A stretch of DNA of 64,000 bases from Streptantibioticus rubrisoli (GTDB taxonomy: Bacteria; Actinomycetota; Actinomycetes; Streptomycetales; Streptomycetaceae), in assembly GCF_024436055.1 (NCBI RefSeq), contig NZ_JANFNH010000005.1:62001-126000 (forward strand), in the 5' to 3' direction. Below the pieces are notes generated by a model that had not been told where the DNA came from, searched no databases, and saw nothing but the letters and a program-made list of their open reading frames with translations. Made by a program: the position numbers and the translations under genes. Position 1 is the first letter of the stretch. Each line of letters begins with the position of its first letter. Of the stretch, positions 24,542 to 33,180 are shown in pieces.

Positions 24542-25951
24542 ATGCACACGACCGTGCGCGAACCCATACGCACCGAAGCGCCACCGGCCGCCGAGCCGCG
24601 GCGGGTGTCCCCCACTTTGGTGCTGGGCGCGGCCCTGCTGGGGTTCTTCGTGATCGGGTTGGACGCCTCGGCGGTGAACGTGGCGCTGCCCGCCATCGGC
24701 CGGACGCTGGGCGGTACAACCGCCGGTCTGCAGTGGATCGTTGACGCCTACACGCTGATGTTCGCGGCGCTGCTGCTGTCCGCGGGCGCGTTGTCGGACC
24801 GGCTCGGCGCCAACCGGGTGTTCGGCGCGGGCCTCGCGGTGTTCACCGCGGCGTCGGCGCTGTGCGGACTGGCGCCCGCGCTGGGCGCGTTGATCGGCGC
24901 GCGGGTGGTCCAGGGCAGCGCGGCGGCGGTGATGCTGCCGTCGTCGCTGGCGCTGGTGCGGCAGGCGTTCCCGCACACCGCCGAGCGGGCGCGGGCGATC
25001 GCCCTGTGGACGGTCGGCGGCGCGGTGTCGACCGCGGCGGGGCCGGTGGTGGGTGGCGCGCTGACCAGTTCGCTGGGCTGGCGGTCGATCTTCTTCCTCA
25101 ACCTCCCGGTGGGGCTGCTCACGCTGGCGGTACTGGTCAGGGTGCCGCGTTCGCCGCGCCGGGCCGCTCCGCTCGACCCGCTGGGGCAGTTGACCGCGGT
25201 GATCGCGCTGGGCGCGCTGACGTACGGGGTGATCGAGGGCGGTGCGTCGGGCTTCGGTACACCGACGGCCGTGGTCAGCCTGGTGGTCGCCGGGGTGGCG
25301 CTGGCCGCGTTCGTGGTGGCGGAGGCGCGGGTCGGCGAGCCGATGGTGCCGCTCGGCCTGTTCCGGTCGCGTACCGCGACGCTGTGCCTGGCGATCGGGT
25401 TCGCGGTGAACGCCGCGTTCTACGGGACGGTGTTCGTGCTCGGGCTGTTCTTCCAGCAGGTGCTGGGGCTGTCCGCGGTGACGGCGGGGCTGATGTTCTT
25501 GCCGATGACCGCGCTGGTCGCCGGGGCGAACGTGGCCTCCGCGCGGGCCGCGGCGCGGTTCGGGCCGCGGGTGCCGATCACGATCGGCCAACTGGTCTGC
25601 GCGCTCGGGCTGTTCGGCCTGCTGGGGGTGGACACGCACACCGACCGGCTGCTGACCGCGGTGCTGTTGGTGCCGATGGGGATCGGGCTGGGGTTCGCGG
25701 TGCCGTCGCTGACCGCCGCGATGCTGAGTGACATCCCGGCGGACCGGGCCGGGATGGCTGGGGGCGTGCTCAACGCGGGCCGCCAGACTGGCGGCGCGCT
25801 GGCGGTGGCGGTCTTTGGCGCGCTGGTGGCGCACGGTACGCGGTTCGTCTCCGGGATGCACATCAGCCTGCTGGCCTCCGCACTCCTGCTGCTCGCCACC
25901 GCGGCCGGGGCGTTGGCGCTGCCCGGGCGGGGTGCGGCGGGAGCGCGGTGA
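24542..25951 (+). CDS. MFS exporter, DHA2 family
   Basis: A 469-residue transporter with about 14 helices. Key features are the helix 1 signature DASAVNVALPAIGRTLGG, LQWIVDAYTLMFAALLLSAGALSDRLGANRVF (helix 2 and motif A), and motif C-like GGAVSTAAGPVVGGAL. Proton-driven export of drugs or metabolites is expected. The ATG at 24542 has GGAGGAAG upstream. It is divergent to the MmyB-like regulator, the probable controller. A long hairpin follows the stop. Confidence 0.9.
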   Translation: MHTTVREPIRTEAPPAAEPRRVSPTLVLGAALLGFFVIGLDASAVNVALPAIGRTLGGTTAGLQWIVDAYTLMFAALLLSAGALSDRLGANRVFGAGLAVFTAASALCGLAPALGALIGARVVQGSAAAVMLPSSLALVRQAFPHTAERARAIALWTVGGAVSTAAGPVVGGALTSSLGWRSIFFLNLPVGLLTLAVLVRVPRSPRRAAPLDPLGQLTAVIALGALTYGVIEGGASGFGTPTAVVSLVVAGVALAAFVVAEARVGEPMVPLGLFRSRTATLCLAIGFAVNAAFYGTVFVLGLFFQQVLGLSAVTAGLMFLPMTALVAGANVASARAAARFGPRVPITIGQLVCALGLFGLLGVDTHTDRLLTAVLLVPMGIGLGFAVPSLTAAMLSDIPADRAGMAGGVLNAGRQTGGALAVAVFGALVAHGTRFVSGMHISLLASALLLLATAAGALALPGRGAAGAR

Positions 25952-26007
25952 GTCGGGCACACGACGGCGAGCCCCGAGCCGACGCCCCCCTCGTCACCGT
26001 GGACGCG

Positions 26008-26046
26008 CCGCGGCCCCGACCCGGGGTGACGGGGTCGGGGCCGCGG
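26008..26046. terminator. Bidirectional terminator
   Basis: A 15-bp perfect stem (26008-26022 with 26032-26046) and 9-nt loop between the convergent MFS and PEP mutase-like genes. It should stop transcription from both. Confidence 0.8.
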
Positions 26047-26049
26047 TGG

Positions 26050-26883
26050 TCAGGCCGCGGTGGTGCGCTCCAGCAGCGCCAGGCAGCTGGCCACGGTGGT
26101 GGCGTCCGGCCTCGGCTCGGGAAGCCTGCCGTCGGCCGCCTTCAGCTCGGACATCGCGCGCCGCATGGCGTCCTGCGCGGCGAACAGGCACGGGGTGCTG
26201 TAGATCGCCACGTTGACGCCCAGCTCGCCGAGCTCGCCGAGGGACAGCCGGGGCGACTTGCCGCCGCCGATCTGGTTGAACAGCAGCGGTTTGTCGCCGA
26301 TGGTCTCCCGGATGGCCCGGATCGCCTCGACACTGCGGACCCCGTCGACCAGCACCACGTCGGCTTCGGTGGCGGCCAGCGCCTTGGCCCGGCGCAGGAT
26401 CTCCTGCTCCTCGGTGGCATCGGTCCTGGCCACGACGAGCAGATCGCGCCGGGCCTCCAGCACCGCCTGGAGCTTGTCCAGGTACTCCTCAAGCGGCAGC
26501 ACCTTCTTGCCGTCCACATGCCCGCAGCGCCGCGGCCGCGCCTGGTCCTCCAGGATCACCCCGGAGGCCCCCACCGCCTCCAACTGCCGTACCACGTGCG
26601 TCGCCACATGGGTGTCGACATAGCCGTCGTCGATGTCTACCAGCAGGTGCACGTCGGGGAAGGCGCCCCTGACGCGCTGGGCGAAGGAGAGGACGTCCGG
26701 CCAGGCGATGTATCCGATGTCGGGAAGTCCGTAGTGCGAGGCGGCCAGTCCGAACCCCGACAGGAACAGGCCGTCGTAGAACTGCGTCGCCACGGCCGCG
26801 GAGTGCATGTCGTGCACACCGATCAACGGCGTGGTCCCGGGCTCGTTCACTGCCTGCCGCAAAAGAGTTCCGTACTGCGTCAT
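26050..26883 (-). CDS. Isocitrate lyase/PEP mutase superfamily enzyme
   Basis: A 277-residue enzyme with GAGGAG upstream of the ATG. The superfamily barrel is clear: IGVHDMHSAAVATQF, the Mg-binding VDIDDGYVD, and the flexible-loop signature ILEDQARPRRCGHVDGKKVLP, the counterpart of the KKCGH catalytic loop, whose cysteine and histidine are both present. VVARTDA and LFNQIGGGKSP follow. These enzymes cleave or form C-C or P-C bonds next to an oxyanion. PEP mutase, oxaloacetate hydrolase and 2-methylisocitrate lyase roles are all possible. No phosphonate genes are nearby, so I do not assign a substrate. Confidence 0.85.
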   Translation of the reverse strand: MTQYGTLLRQAVNEPGTTPLIGVHDMHSAAVATQFYDGLFLSGFGLAASHYGLPDIGYIAWPDVLSFAQRVRGAFPDVHLLVDIDDGYVDTHVATHVVRQLEAVGASGVILEDQARPRRCGHVDGKKVLPLEEYLDKLQAVLEARRDLLVVARTDATEEQEILRRAKALAATEADVVLVDGVRSVEAIRAIRETIGDKPLLFNQIGGGKSPRLSLGELGELGVNVAIYSTPCLFAAQDAMRRAMSELKAADGRLPEPRPDATTVASCLALLERTTAA

Positions 26884-27094
26884 GCCGGATTCTCCTCACG
26901 CTCGGATAGCCGGTCCCGTACGGTTTCGGAACCGCGCTCGACGAACGTATGCGCCTGGGGGTGAGATCCTCCTCCGAGGAGTGCAAACAATCCGTTTACC
27001 AACCACCTTGCGGCAAGTCGGCAATGCGCCAGCGGGTAACACTCGAAGGTGGCCGAAAACCGCGACGGATGCGGTTCCGGAAACATTCCGCTGA

Positions 27095-27100
27095 TCTAAT
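27095..27100 (+). promoter_or_regulatory. Leaderless-type -10 of the response regulator gene
   Basis: TCTAAT ends 7 nt before the ATG at 27108 (second base off consensus). This supports that ATG over the one at 27099. Confidence 0.35.
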
Positions 27101-27107
27101 GGGCGGC

Positions 27108-27800
27108 ATGGCTCTCGCGGAACTCCTGGTGGTGGAGGACGACCCCGAGATCGCGTCTGAACTCGGCCAGGCGCTCACCGGGCACGGCTACAACGTGCAG
27201 CACGCACACAGTGGTGCGAAGGCCTCCGAGGAAGCGCTGCGCGGCAGTTGGGACCTGGTCCTGCTCGACCTCGGGCTGCCGGATATCGACGGGGTGACGC
27301 TGTGCCGTCGGCTGCGGTCGTGTCTGCCGGTGGAGACGGTCATCGTCGTGCTCACCGCCCGTACCCAGGAATTCGAGGTCATCGTCACGCTGGACGCCGG
27401 TGCGGATGATTACCTCACCAAGCCGTTCCGCATCACCGAGTTGCTGGCCCGGCTGCGCGCGCATCTACGGCGTCGTGCGGTGGCCGGTGGACCGCAGGTG
27501 TTACAGGTCGGTGCCACCCGCATCGACCGGCACGCACGGCGGGTGTACGTGGGGCCGCGGGAAGTTCCTTTGCGGCCGAAGGAGTTCGACCTGCTGGCAA
27601 CGCTGGCCGCTTCGGCGGGCACGGTGGTGCGGCGCGAGCAACTGATGGCGGAGGTGTGGGACGACAACTGGTTCGGTTCCACCAAGACGCTCGACGTCCA
27701 CATCTCCGCCCTACGGCGCAAGTTGATCGACGCCGGGGAGGCGCCGGAACGCATCACCACGCTGCGCGGCACCGGGTACCGGCTGGAGCAGGATCTCTAG
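27108..27800 (+). CDS. OmpR-family response regulator
   Basis: A 230-residue regulator. The receiver domain has the acidic pair (VVEDDPE), phospho-acceptor Asp54 (VLLDLGLPDIDG), a conserved Thr (VLTART) and Lys105 (YLTKPFR). The C-terminal winged helix (about 130-228) includes RPKEFDLLATLAASAG and TLDVHISALRRKLI. Codon 132, TTA at 27501-27503, is rare in such genomes, so translation probably waits on the bldA tRNA. The histidine kinase at 27850-29175 is convergent rather than in an operon, but is the obvious partner. The target genes are unknown. Confidence 0.92.
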   Translation: MALAELLVVEDDPEIASELGQALTGHGYNVQHAHSGAKASEEALRGSWDLVLLDLGLPDIDGVTLCRRLRSCLPVETVIVVLTARTQEFEVIVTLDAGADDYLTKPFRITELLARLRAHLRRRAVAGGPQVLQVGATRIDRHARRVYVGPREVPLRPKEFDLLATLAASAGTVVRREQLMAEVWDDNWFGSTKTLDVHISALRRKLIDAGEAPERITTLRGTGYRLEQDL

Positions 27801-27849
27801 GTGGTCCTTCCCGGCCGCACGCTCACCGGCCCCCCGTCCCGCCGTCCCC

Positions 27850-29175
27850 CTACGCGGGCAGCAGCAGGGCGAACACCGGGCCGGGACCGGGCCGTCTGAG
27901 GACCAGGCGGCCGCCCTCCGCCTCCGCGAGCGAGCGGGCCAGGGCGAGCCCGATGCCGTGGCCACGCTGCCGTGGCACCGCGAAAGCCGCGTCACCGCCA
28001 CCGGCCGGTCCCGGCCCCTCGTCGCCGACCTCCAGCGCCACCCCGGCACCGACGTCCGCCGCCACCAGGCTGATCTCACCGCGGCCGTGCGCCAGCGCGT
28101 TGTCCAGCAGCACGTCCACGATCTGCAAGATGGCCACCTCGGACGCCCGTACCGGGGGCAGATCGGGTTCGCACCGTAGGGCCAGCGAGCGCCCGGCGTC
28201 GTTGATCGCGTCCCGGTGGCGTGCCGCCGCCTGCTCAAGCAACCGGCCGACGTCGACCGACCCGGCGCAGCGGTGGGTGTCCCGGGACAGGTGGAGCAAC
28301 TCCTCGACGGTCCGGCCCAGTTGGTCGGCCCGCCGCAACGCCGTGGTCAGCGACTCGCGCGGCACCGGTCCCTGCTGTTCCAGTGCCCGCTCCAGGCCGA
28401 GGATCAGCGCGGTGAGCGGGGTGCGCAGCTGGTGCGACACCGCGGTGCTGAACCGCCGTTCCCGCTCCAGCAGTTGCCCCAGCCGCTCGGCGGTGGCGCT
28501 CAGCGCCTGGCCGACCGCGTCCGCCTCCCGGATGCCGCTGCGCGCGGGCTGGATGCTGAAGTCCCCGTCGCCCAGCGCCCGCGCGGTGGCCGTCAGCCGC
28601 TCCAGGGGTATCGCGATGCGGCGGGCCAGATGCCGGGCCAGCACCGCGGACAGCGCCACCACCACCGCGCCGAGCGCGGCGAGCAGCAGCCAGACGCCCA
28701 GGGTGCGGTCGGTGACGAAGTCCCACGGCAGCCAGGCCCGTACCACCGCGACCACCTTGCCGTTCCTGGACACCGGTGCCGCCACGGCGAGTTGGTCGTC
28801 CTCCACCGCCTCGTGCAGTCGCCCGTCGCGGGCCTGGAGCACCACCTCGGAGAAGTCCGGGCCCCGGCCGTCCATCCGATGCCCTGAGGTGGTGTAGATC
28901 GCCACATGGGTGTCCGGGGTACGGCTGCTGGGCAGCAGCGCACGTCCGTGCCGGGTGCTCGCCGGTACCGGCAGCGAGAGCGCCGCCCACACCGCGTTGC
29001 GTTCCACGGTGACCACCGCGTTGCTGCGGTAGATCCGATGCACCGTCAGCGCCAGCGGCAGGGTGAAGACCAGCACCGCGCACGCGGTGACCGCCACGAT
29101 GGACACCAGCACCCGCCTGCGCAGCGAGCCCGCCCGCACCGGGGCGCCGCGAGGGCGCCGACGCCCGCGCATCAT
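27850..29175 (-). CDS. Sensor histidine kinase
   Basis: A 441-residue membrane kinase. TM1 is at about 21-45, an extracytoplasmic sensor at about 46-155 and TM2 at about 157-180. A HAMP domain follows, then HisKA with phospho-acceptor His248 (FSTAVSHQLRTPLTAL), and a HATPase with LLDNALAHG and a late GHGIGLALARSLAEAEGG. The ATG at 29175 has GGAGG 8 nt upstream. It ends 49 bp from the convergent OmpR regulator. Separate promoters for kinase and regulator are unusual and could set their ratio; only the regulator carries a TTA codon. Confidence 0.9.
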   Translation of the reverse strand: MMRGRRRPRGAPVRAGSLRRRVLVSIVAVTACAVLVFTLPLALTVHRIYRSNAVVTVERNAVWAALSLPVPASTRHGRALLPSSRTPDTHVAIYTTSGHRMDGRGPDFSEVVLQARDGRLHEAVEDDQLAVAAPVSRNGKVVAVVRAWLPWDFVTDRTLGVWLLLAALGAVVVALSAVLARHLARRIAIPLERLTATARALGDGDFSIQPARSGIREADAVGQALSATAERLGQLLERERRFSTAVSHQLRTPLTALILGLERALEQQGPVPRESLTTALRRADQLGRTVEELLHLSRDTHRCAGSVDVGRLLEQAAARHRDAINDAGRSLALRCEPDLPPVRASEVAILQIVDVLLDNALAHGRGEISLVAADVGAGVALEVGDEGPGPAGGGDAAFAVPRQRGHGIGLALARSLAEAEGGRLVLRRPGPGPVFALLLPA

Positions 29176-29389
29176 GGCGCGGCCCTCCTCGACGGGCGGC
29201 GCACGGCGCGCCCCGGTAACCGTTCCGGCGGAGCAGCAGTGGAGGCGGTCACGCCCAGACGATATGGCACGCCCGCCGAATCCGCCTTTTTCCGACGGCC
29301 GGGCCGGTGCGACGCGGATGCGGATCACCCAGCGGGGTCCGACGATGAAGACGAGGCGGTTCGGACACGGGACAGGAGGAGGTAGCCGG

Positions 29390-31150
29390 GTGTGCCCCGA
29401 TGCTTCCGGCCGGGACGACGCCGACGCGCTGCACGCCGACGCCCTCTTCGACGCGGCCGCCGCCGCGCTCGCGGCGCACAGCACCGACCAGGTGCTGCGC
29501 GGCGTGCTGAACGGCACCTCCGCCGGCATCGTCATCCTCGATCCGCGGCTGCGCCACCTGTACGCCAACCCCGCCTTCACCCGGATGACCGGCGTACCCG
29601 CCGCCGACCTGCTCGGCCGGACCCTGGCCGAGGCGCTGCCCGAGGTGGCCGACCGGCCGGACGTGCAGCGGCAGGTGCTGGACGACGGCCAGCCGAGGGA
29701 AGTGGTGATCAGCGGCCGTACCCACGCCGACGCGCCCGAGGACCGCCGCTGGTGGCACTGCGCGTACCACCGGCTGACGGCCGAGGGCGGACGGGTCGGT
29801 CTGGTCGGGATCATGCTGGAGATCACCGAGTTCCGTCAGCAGCAGCACGACCTTGAGCAGGCCCGCCACCGGCTGTCGTTGCTGGACACCGCCGCCACCC
29901 GGATCGGCACCACGCTCGACGTGGACATGACCTGTGCCGAACTGGCCGACTTCATCGTGCCCCGGCTGGCCGACCTGGCCACCGTCGAGGTCGTCCCGTC
30001 CGACGCCCCGCACGGCACCGCGACCAGGCCGGGCGCGCTACGGCTGCGCAGGACCGCGCTCGCCACCATCCCCACGCTGACCGCCCGGGCCCACGCGGTG
30101 GGGGTGACCGGGGAGTACGTGCGGCATCCGGCCGGTTCCGCCGTGCAGCGCTGCGTGGCCAACGGCTCACCGGTGCTGTGGCGGCCGGGGGACGACGAGC
30201 GGCCGGAGGCGGAGCACGTCGCCGAGTACCGGGCGATGGGCGTCCACTCGCTGCTGGTCGTACCGCTCACCGCCCGCGGCCACACCATCGGCGCGATGAC
30301 CCTGGCCAGGGCCGGGCTGACGCCGCCGTTCGGTGAGGAGGACACCGTGCTCGCCCAGGACCTGGCGGGCCGGGCAGCGATCAGCGTCGACAACGCGAGC
30401 CGGTACGCCCGCTCCCAGGGCATCGCCCTGGAACTCCAGCGCGCCCTGCTCGCCGAGCCGGGCAGCCCGCACCCCAACCTGGAGATGGCCTCGCGCTACC
30501 TTCCGTCCGGCACCAGCGCGGTGGTCGGCGGCGACTGGTACGAGACCATCCGGCTGCCGTACGGGCGGACGCTGCTGGCCATGGGCGATGTGATGGGGCA
30601 CGGCATCGAGGCCGCCGTCGACATGAGCAACTACCGCTCGATACTGCGTTATGTGGCCGCCACCGACCTGCCACCGCACCGGATCCTGCGCCAGCTGGAC
30701 ACCCTGATCTGCGAGGAGAGCGAGGCGAGCCGCCCCGCCACCTGTCTGCTCGCGCTGACCGACCCCGCCCGCGAGCGCTGCGCCTACGCCAGCGCCGGGC
30801 ACCTGCCACCCGCACTGCTCGGCGAGGACGGCGGCACCGAGCTGATCAACGTGCCGGGCGGTCCGCCGCTGGGCACCTGCTTCGGCGGGTATGAGCTGGT
30901 GACCAGTCCCTTCCGGCCCGGTCAGGTGCTGCTGCTGTACACCGACGGGCTGGTGGAGCGGCGCGGTGAGGACATCGACGTCTCACTGGCCCGGCTGGCC
31001 GACCTCAAACTGCCGGTGGCAGGCGATCTGGACGACCTGCTCGACGAGGTGCTGCGCGGCCTGGTACCGCAGGCCGCCGAGGACGACATCGCCGTGCTCG
31101 CCGCCCGGCTGCGACCGCGGCCGGGGCCGGACGTCGTCGAGCCGACCTGA
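29390..31150 (+). CDS. PAS-GAF-SpoIIE protein phosphatase
   Basis: A 586-residue soluble protein from a GTG with AGGAGGAGG upstream; an ATG at 29345 is less likely. PAS domain at about 35-150 (SAGIVILDPRLRHLYANPAF), linker helix, GAF domain at about 165-345, and a PP2C/SpoIIE phosphatase at about 365-580. The phosphatase keeps GGDWYET, GDVMGHG, LYTDGLVE and EDDIAVL, so the metal site looks intact. It should dephosphorylate an anti-anti-sigma factor of the STAS type, after sensing through PAS/GAF. It is divergent to the histidine kinase and has no adjacent anti-sigma gene. Unlike the fusion at 4634 it carries no kinase domain. Confidence 0.9.
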   Translation: MCPDASGRDDADALHADALFDAAAAALAAHSTDQVLRGVLNGTSAGIVILDPRLRHLYANPAFTRMTGVPAADLLGRTLAEALPEVADRPDVQRQVLDDGQPREVVISGRTHADAPEDRRWWHCAYHRLTAEGGRVGLVGIMLEITEFRQQQHDLEQARHRLSLLDTAATRIGTTLDVDMTCAELADFIVPRLADLATVEVVPSDAPHGTATRPGALRLRRTALATIPTLTARAHAVGVTGEYVRHPAGSAVQRCVANGSPVLWRPGDDERPEAEHVAEYRAMGVHSLLVVPLTARGHTIGAMTLARAGLTPPFGEEDTVLAQDLAGRAAISVDNASRYARSQGIALELQRALLAEPGSPHPNLEMASRYLPSGTSAVVGGDWYETIRLPYGRTLLAMGDVMGHGIEAAVDMSNYRSILRYVAATDLPPHRILRQLDTLICEESEASRPATCLLALTDPARERCAYASAGHLPPALLGEDGGTELINVPGGPPLGTCFGGYELVTSPFRPGQVLLLYTDGLVERRGEDIDVSLARLADLKLPVAGDLDDLLDEVLRGLVPQAAEDDIAVLAARLRPRPGPDVVEPT

Positions 31151-31181
31151 GCAGGTCAGGCGAAGTCCGCCGCTGTCCGGT

Positions 31182-31225
31182 AGCGCCTCCAAGGGGCGCG
31201 GGGAACCGCGCGGCGCAGCGCTCCA
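31182..31225. repeat. Dispersed intergenic repeat, copy D (truncated)
   Basis: AGCGCCTCCAAGGGGCGC followed by GGGGAACCGCGCGGCGC and CAGCGCTCCACC. It has the hairpin start of the family but lacks the central GACCAGCCAC core. It lies between the SpoIIE gene and the SoxR-type promoter. Confidence 0.5.
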
Positions 31226-31253
31226 CCCAGGATCCGCCCGTGGCATCGAGCAG

Positions 31254-31284
31254 TTGACTTGAACCTAAGTTCAACTTCTAGCGT
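31254..31284 (+). promoter_or_regulatory. SoxR-type promoter of the FMN reductase gene
   Basis: TTGACT (-35, 31254-31259) and TAGCGT (-10, 31279-31284) are 19 bp apart, the long spacer that MerR-family activators need. The spacer holds the dyad TTGAACCTAAGTTCAA (31259-31274). A soxR gene lies 1.9 kb away, so SoxR control is likely. Confidence 0.7.
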
Positions 31285-31378
31285 CAGGCCGTGCTCGCCT
31301 CCGAGCGCCCCCATGCCGACCTCGGCGGACGCCGGGCCGACAGCCGGTCCTTTCGATTTCCTGTCAGCTTTCCTGCCC

Positions 31379-31422
31379 TTTTCCTGTCGTTTTCCTGTCG
31401 TTTTCCTGTCGTTTTTCCGTCC
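31379..31422. repeat. 11-bp pyrimidine tandem repeat in the FMN reductase leader
   Basis: TTTTCCTGTCG is repeated three times perfectly (31379-31411), with a decayed fourth unit to 31422. The flanking bases are also T/C-rich. It lies between the SoxR-type promoter and the ATG at 31463, and so would be in the untranslated leader. Confidence 0.85.
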
Positions 31423-31462
31423 TTTCAACTGCCTTGCCAAGCAATCCCGTTAGGAGCACCCC

Positions 31463-32047
31463 ATGTCCACCACACCCCTGCGCCTCGCGATCGTGGTCGC
31501 CAGCGTTCGCGAAGGCCGCTTCGGCCCCACGGTTGCCAACTGGTTCACCGGCGTCGCCGAGCAGCGTGAGGACCTGGCCGTCGAGGTGATCGACCTGGTC
31601 GACCACCAGTTGCCGATGGCGCTGTCGAAGGACCCGTCGCCCGAGGTGGCCGCCGAGTTGGCCAGGGTCTCGCCGCGACTGGAGCAGGCCGACGCCTTCG
31701 TCGTGGTGACCCCGGAGTACAACCACAGCTTCCCGGCCTCGCTGAAGTCCCTGATCGACTGGCACTACACGCAGTGGCGGGCCAAGCCGGTCGGCTTCGT
31801 CTCCTACGGCGGTCTGTCCGGCGGTCTGCGCTCGGTGGAGCAGCTCCGGCCGATCTTCGCCGAGCTGCACGCCGTGACGGTCCGGGACGTGGTCAGCTTC
31901 CACAACCCCTGGGGGCAGTTCGACGCGGACGGCGCGCCGAAGGACCCGTCGGGCCCGGAGGCCGCCGCCAAGGTCCTTCTCGACCAGCTCTCCTGGTGGG
32001 GCAACGCGCTGCGCGACGCCCGCGCCAAGCACCCGTACGGCGGCTGA
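31463..32047 (+). CDS. NADPH-dependent FMN reductase family protein
   Basis: A 194-residue flavodoxin-fold protein with AGGAG before the ATG. The FMN-binding signature IVVASVREGRFGPTVANWF is at the N-terminus, VVVTPEYNHSFPASLKSLIDWHY in the middle, and FVSYGGLSGGLRSVEQLR beyond it. These are the standard motifs of the family. Such enzymes reduce flavins or quinones with NAD(P)H. Its promoter looks SoxR-activated, and in Streptomyces SoxR is known to switch on NAD(P)H-dependent reductases in response to redox-active metabolites. A hairpin terminator follows. Confidence 0.92.
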   Translation: MSTTPLRLAIVVASVREGRFGPTVANWFTGVAEQREDLAVEVIDLVDHQLPMALSKDPSPEVAAELARVSPRLEQADAFVVVTPEYNHSFPASLKSLIDWHYTQWRAKPVGFVSYGGLSGGLRSVEQLRPIFAELHAVTVRDVVSFHNPWGQFDADGAPKDPSGPEAAAKVLLDQLSWWGNALRDARAKHPYGG

Positions 32048-32131
32048 TCCGTTCCCGGCCGCCCGGACGGGCGGGATCTGACGGACCTACTGTTTCTTCC
32101 TGGGACCAGCGGCCCGCGTCGTGATCTGATG

Positions 32132-32169
32132 CGCGGGGTGCGTTCGAATTCTTTCGGGCGCACCCCGCG
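32132..32169 (+). terminator. Terminator after the FMN reductase
   Basis: CGCGGGGTGCG (32132-32142) pairs with CGCACCCCGCG (32159-32169); a T/C-rich stretch follows. It separates the reductase from the hydrolase gene. Confidence 0.7.
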
Positions 32170-32203
32170 ATTCGCCTTTCACGCCTCCTGGATACGGACC
32201 GAC

Positions 32204-33112
32204 ATGACTGAGCCGATCAATTCCGCCGTACCCAAAGCACGGGACATCGTCCTGGACGCGGACGGCGTCCAGCTCTCCGCGCTGCTCGCCGAACCCGAGC
32301 ACCTGCCGCCGCGGGCCGTGGTGGTCGCCGTGCCCGGCGGCGGCATGAAGGGTGGCTACTTCCACGGTCCGGCGCACCCCAGCCTCTCGCTGCTGGCCCT
32401 CGGGGCCCGGCTGGGCTTCACGGTGCTCGCGGTCGACCGTCCCGGCTACGGGCTGTCTGCCAGCCAACTCCCCGAGGGAATGGGCCTGGCCGAGCAGTCG
32501 GCGACGCTGCACGCCGCGCTGGGCGACTTCGCGCTGCGCCACCAGATCGGCGCCGGTTTCTTCCTCGTCGCCCACTCCTACGGCGGCAAGCTCGCGCTGA
32601 CCGCCGCGGCGGACAACCGCGGCGCCGAGCTGATCGGAATGGACATCTCCGGGGTCAGCCATCGCTACGCGGTGGACGTGTCACAACTGCTGGACGGGGA
32701 GGGCCCGTTGAACGGGGTGCGGCACGGCGCGCTCAACTGGGGGCCGCTGCGGCTGTATCCGCCGGACACGTTCCGGCTCGCCGAACCGCTGGTGTCCCCG
32801 ATGCCGGTGCGCGAGGCCAAGGAGATCTGGCGCTGGCCGGAGGTCTTCCCCTCGGTGGCGGCCCGGTTGCGGGTCCCGGTGCGCTTCACCTTCGCGGAGC
32901 ACGAACGCTGGTGGCGGCACGACGAGGAAACCCTGTCCGCCATGCGGGACCTGCTGGCCGCCCCCAAGGTCCTCTTCGCCCAACACCCCCACGCGGGCCA
33001 CAACATCAGCCTGGGCTGGGCCGCCCGCTCCTACCACCTGAAGGCCCTGGCCTTCGCGGAGGAGTGCCTGCTCACCCGCCAGCTGGGGGCTTGGGGGCAA
33101 GGCCCCCGATAG
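32204..33112 (+). CDS. Alpha/beta hydrolase
   Basis: A 302-residue enzyme starting MTEPINSA. An oxyanion-type VAVPGGGMKGG lies after strand 3, the nucleophile elbow is VAHSYGGKLAL, and the likely catalytic histidine is in HPHAGHNIS near the C-terminus. No signal peptide. It probably hydrolyses an ester or a similar bond; the substrate is unknown. The last codons run into a hairpin (33093-33098 with 33102-33107) that may act as terminator. It is convergent with soxR, so the reductase, hydrolase and soxR form a small redox neighbourhood, but only the reductase has a visible SoxR-type promoter. Confidence 0.82.
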   Translation: MTEPINSAVPKARDIVLDADGVQLSALLAEPEHLPPRAVVVAVPGGGMKGGYFHGPAHPSLSLLALGARLGFTVLAVDRPGYGLSASQLPEGMGLAEQSATLHAALGDFALRHQIGAGFFLVAHSYGGKLALTAAADNRGAELIGMDISGVSHRYAVDVSQLLDGEGPLNGVRHGALNWGPLRLYPPDTFRLAEPLVSPMPVREAKEIWRWPEVFPSVAARLRVPVRFTFAEHERWWRHDEETLSAMRDLLAAPKVLFAQHPHAGHNISLGWAARSYHLKALAFAEECLLTRQLGAWGQGPR

Positions 33113-33180
33113 GGGTTCCACCGCGACGGCGCGCCCACCTCACGGCACGGTCCGGCGGTGCCGGTCGAACCCCGGCGCCG

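Noticed and set aside
26050-26883. Phosphonate biosynthesis gene (PEP mutase proper)
   Set aside because: The superfamily fold is clear, but no phosphonopyruvate decarboxylase or other phosphonate gene is nearby.
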